From assembly GCA_002633025.1 (NCBI GenBank), contig NMRB01001638.1, positions 99,161 through 163,160 of the forward strand: a DNA stretch of 64,000 nt, in the 5' to 3' direction. Positions 61,401-64,000 of this stretch are shown piece after piece. The stretch's first letter is position 1, and the number at the start of each line of letters is the position of its first letter. Position numbers and translations under genes: made by a program. This DNA comes from Notospermus geniculatus (taxonomy: Eukaryota; Nemertea; Pilidiophora; Heteronemertea; Lineidae). The notes under the pieces are model-generated. The model was not told the DNA's origin. It ran no database searches and was given only the letters and a program-made list of their open reading frames with translations.

Positions 61401-62660
61401 TACCCCAGGTAAGGGTTCACAGGTTGCACAAATCGGGGGAGGAGCTTGGAAGAGAGATCCCAGACACTGAATGCCGACACTGAATTGAGAAAGTAGTTGA
61501 GGGTCAGAGTAGAGTGTGTAAGAATTCAAAGAGTTTCCAGTATTGCCCAAGTCCACCGTCTACTTCAATGTAATTTGACTTCTCACTGCAGAATGAAGAG
61601 CTTGATGAGCACAATGTACAGGTAACGCCCCCTGGATTCCACGTCATCTTCCTGCCATTCGCCGACGATCTGCGGTCGTTGAAATATGAAAATACTCCTA
61701 AAGGTATGTGTACATGTACATATTGCTGTGAACTGTGATGGCAAAGGATGATAAAGATTGCTGTATTTCAAAGAGATGTTCAATCACTTCGTGCTGTTGT
61801 CATGGTACATGTAGTGAGGGACAAAGAACATTCAGAAAGTTGAGCCAAAGCAACGCATCTTCTGTTTCCAGATGAGTAACTGGAGAAGTCGGAATAATTT
61901 TAAAGAAATTTTCTACATTTCCTTCAGCCAACAGGGACCAAGTTGAGAAAGCCAAAGAACTTATTAAAAAGATGAATTTCACCTTCAAGAGTGAAAGCTT
62001 TGAGAATCCTGCCCTACAGAAACATTATGCAAACCTCGAGGCCCTGGCTTTAGAGAGAGATGCCCCGGATGAAATCACGGATTACACAAGTAAGGCGTGT
62101 TCGTTCGTTGTAGAAGATCTACTCTTTGTCGAATAATGTTAGTTTACAGAAAGTGCAACCAGTTGTAATGGTTTCAAATTCATCCTGTATCTTGTCTTTC
62201 AGTGCCGGATGATGCAATGATTGCCAAACGAGCTGGGAAGATAGTTGAGGAGTTTAAAGAGCTTGTGTTCCCAGATGGGTACGACGGAGGCAAAGGGAGA
62301 AAGAGGGTAAGGGAGGGCGAGGTCTGTTTATCCGATGACGTGGGCTTCATTCCTGTCTTCAAAGTAAAGTTTCTTTAGTTCGGTAAACCATCTGATTCCC
62401 TGCAAAGAATGCCAACATTGTATGCGACTGCTAATCTTTGTGTTCCATTCCAGCCCAGTGGGGGCGCTGGTGGTGCTGCTACCAAACGGGCACGAGCTGA
62501 CGACGCAGACATCGATGTTGAGGCCGAGGCACGGGGCGGTCGACTGAACAAACTGACCGTACCAATTCTGAAAGAATATGTCCGCAAGATGAAGATCAAG
62601 AGTGGAGGAACAAAAAAGGCCGACCTGGTGGAGGCTATTAGTACCCATTTGGGTTTATAG
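58411..62660 (+). CDS. XRCC6: Ku70 (XRCC6), 615 aa
   Basis: Fourteen exons: 58411-58518, 58636-58737, 59028-59102, 59286-59333, 59628-59682, 59837-59930, 60088-60274, 60478-60641, 60757-60853, 61076-61408, 61592-61703, 61928-62089, 62203-62306, 62454-62660 (TAG). All are in phase. Ku70 pairs with Ku80 to form the ring that binds DNA ends and starts non-homologous end joining. Visible parts: an acidic N-terminus ([11 protein letters not shown]), the von Willebrand-like domain ([26 protein letters not shown]), the Ku core ([47 protein letters not shown]) and the C-terminal arm ([19 protein letters not shown]). A basic KRAR stretch is followed by a SAP domain (about 579-614, [15 protein letters not shown]). 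Length is close to human Ku70 (609 aa). Confidence 0.97.
60954..61050 (+). repeat. tRNA-derived SINE fragment in XRCC6 intron 9
   Basis: AGAGTGGCGCAGTGGAAAC fits a Pol III A box, CTGCCTCTCACCTCAGAG follows, and GGCTCGATCCC fits a B box about 45 nt on, then a TGTGAGAATGTGA body. It lies in the transcript orientation just before exon 10. It is truncated; no tail was seen. Confidence 0.6.
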
Positions 62661-63060
62661 GGGGAGCTCTGTGCTGCTATACCAGTCTGAAATCAATCTG
62701 GTGACCAGTCCTTCCACTTGATGGATGTGAAGTAAGGTGTCTTGCTCTTAGTTTTAGTTTTGTGGGAGAAAACACATCAAATACGCACCACCCTGCTCAC
62801 TTCTCCAAGAGGAAAGTAATCATGGGTATGACGAATCCTTGTCCTCTCATTTATGCTGTAGTCATTGGGATTGGCTGGACAAGTAAGCCAGTCCATGTAC
62901 ATGTAGAATCTGGTCTTTGAAAAGCTTTAGAATGAGGACCAAAGTATCTGAAGTAGTGGCTTATTGGAAGATGGATGACCATGTTTGTTTAGTTCTGATG
63001 ACTGTATGCTTACATTTGTTCCTGTTCAGCACTGCCTAGAATAAACATTACCTCCATAAA
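62661..63060 (+). other. XRCC6 3' UTR with poly(A) signal
   Basis: No further exon follows the stop. AATAAA at 63040-63045 is the first canonical signal. Confidence 0.6.
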
Positions 63061-64000
63061 ACATGAAATTGTAGTGATTCTTTTGTCTTGGCTGTGATAT
63101 CATGATATTGAAGACAGCATGACCTGAGACTGGAGCCGTCATGTGCTCACATCTTTGATGATCGAAGGCCGATCTGCTCACCACTACGTTACACCGCACA
63201 TCACCCTTCGAGAAAGTAACCGGTCCACGGCGTATCTGCCGCCTCGAGAAGAGACCAATCAGAATCGGAGTTGTAAAATTTGAATCGTGGTACAAAGAGT
63301 TGTAGCCGAAATGAGAATCGCCAATGGTGGTCCAAGGAATGAAATACAGGTGTGATGTATGAGAATGCCCCCCGTATGACAATGCCCGCTTTATTGTTAG
63401 GCGGACACTCAAATACAGAAAGACGTGTTGATCAGTGCCTCCCCCATTGTCACGTCGCGGCTTATTCCGTCAATCTTTTGTTGGGAGGCACTGGCAAACG
63501 GGGGGCAGTGAAAAACATTACACCGGTCCGAGTGACAATAATTTGCTATCGTGGTTTCTTATGGCCAAAGGGTGTAACGGTAACGGGATAGTCCCGGAGA
63601 GAGGTTGCGCACCTTTCCGACTCCCGAGTCCGACTTCAACTACGAGAATGAACTGCAGTGCGCTGTGGACATCATTTATCGTTTGATTTCTTAAACTCCC
63701 TATCATTGTACCGAAAATGCTGAAAATCTGGTGAATCGTGAATGTTTAGTATGATAAATAACGTTGTCGTAAACTGTACGTTTATCGTTTGATTTCTAAA
63801 CCTCCCTATTCTTATACGTCTTGCGATAACGGAAAGCGAATGAAGGATCTTTCACATCTCACACTCGATACGCATTCTGCTTGGTTTTGTGGCAAAGCGC
63901 AAACCGAGTGTTTTGGCGCAGTTGGCGCCCCGTGTATGTTGCTTTGTTGTAGTTCTACGCACGCGGCGTCCTGATGACGTCGGGAGTGAGGGAGAAAAAT
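63061..64000. other. Right-edge intergenic sequence
   Basis: No gene is recognised. It includes a fragment (about 63459-63530) shared with 27915-27975 and a direct repeat TTATCGTTTGATTTC followed by AAACTCCCTAT-like bases at 63678 and 63782. Confidence 0.4.

Overview
This is nuclear DNA from an animal. It holds several multi-exon genes with GT-AG introns, short exons and long non-coding stretches, plus many miniature inverted-repeat transposons, minisatellites and assembly gaps (N runs at 16314-16625 and 37335-37907; single Ns near 13849, 18297, 20720 and 47124). The proteins resemble their vertebrate counterparts along most of their length. The palindrome TAGGCCTA is very abundant. A marine invertebrate, possibly a deuterostome, is a reasonable guess, but the sequence alone does not fix the phylum.

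Layout. (1) 0.9-9.9 kb, minus strand: three exons of a RASEF/Rab45-like gene. Two exons each encode an EF-hand pair and a third encodes the start of the coiled coil; the rest lies beyond the left edge. (2) 10-29.7 kb: gene-poor and rich in mobile elements, including inverted-repeat elements, nested insertions, a 1.7 kb tandem duplication next to a gap, a large inverted-repeat structure and a zone of diverged duplicated modules that may hide a tiny secreted or membrane peptide gene. (3) 29.8-31.5 kb, plus: METTL1 (tRNA m7G46 methyltransferase), five exons, 261 aa. (4) 31.9-52.1 kb, minus: a head-to-tail array of five complete seven-exon genes for a dihydrodiol dehydrogenase-like oxidoreductase (DHDH, GFO/IDH/MocA family), plus a partial sixth beside a gap that is probably an unmerged haplotype. 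The two 5'-most copies have lost the family's EKP lysine, and one of them has also lost the active-site tyrosine. (5) 52.4-53.7 kb: a strongly G-rich insert ending in a short (CTAAA) repeat, directly upstream of MYG1. (6) 53.7-56.0 kb, plus: MYG1 (DHH-type exonuclease), six exons, 346 aa. (7) 56.9-57.9 kb, minus: BET1L-type Qc-SNARE, four exons, 116 aa. (8) 58.4-62.7 kb, plus: XRCC6/Ku70, 14 exons, 615 aa, starting 507 bp from BET1L in a head-to-head arrangement.

The genes act in unrelated housekeeping pathways: tRNA modification, organelle RNA processing, Golgi SNARE fusion and DNA end joining. The only expanded family is the DHDH array. Its paralogous introns give empty-site references that define several transposon insertions and their target-site duplications. 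Exon coordinates were derived by hand from splice signals, reading phase and family knowledge; no search was run.
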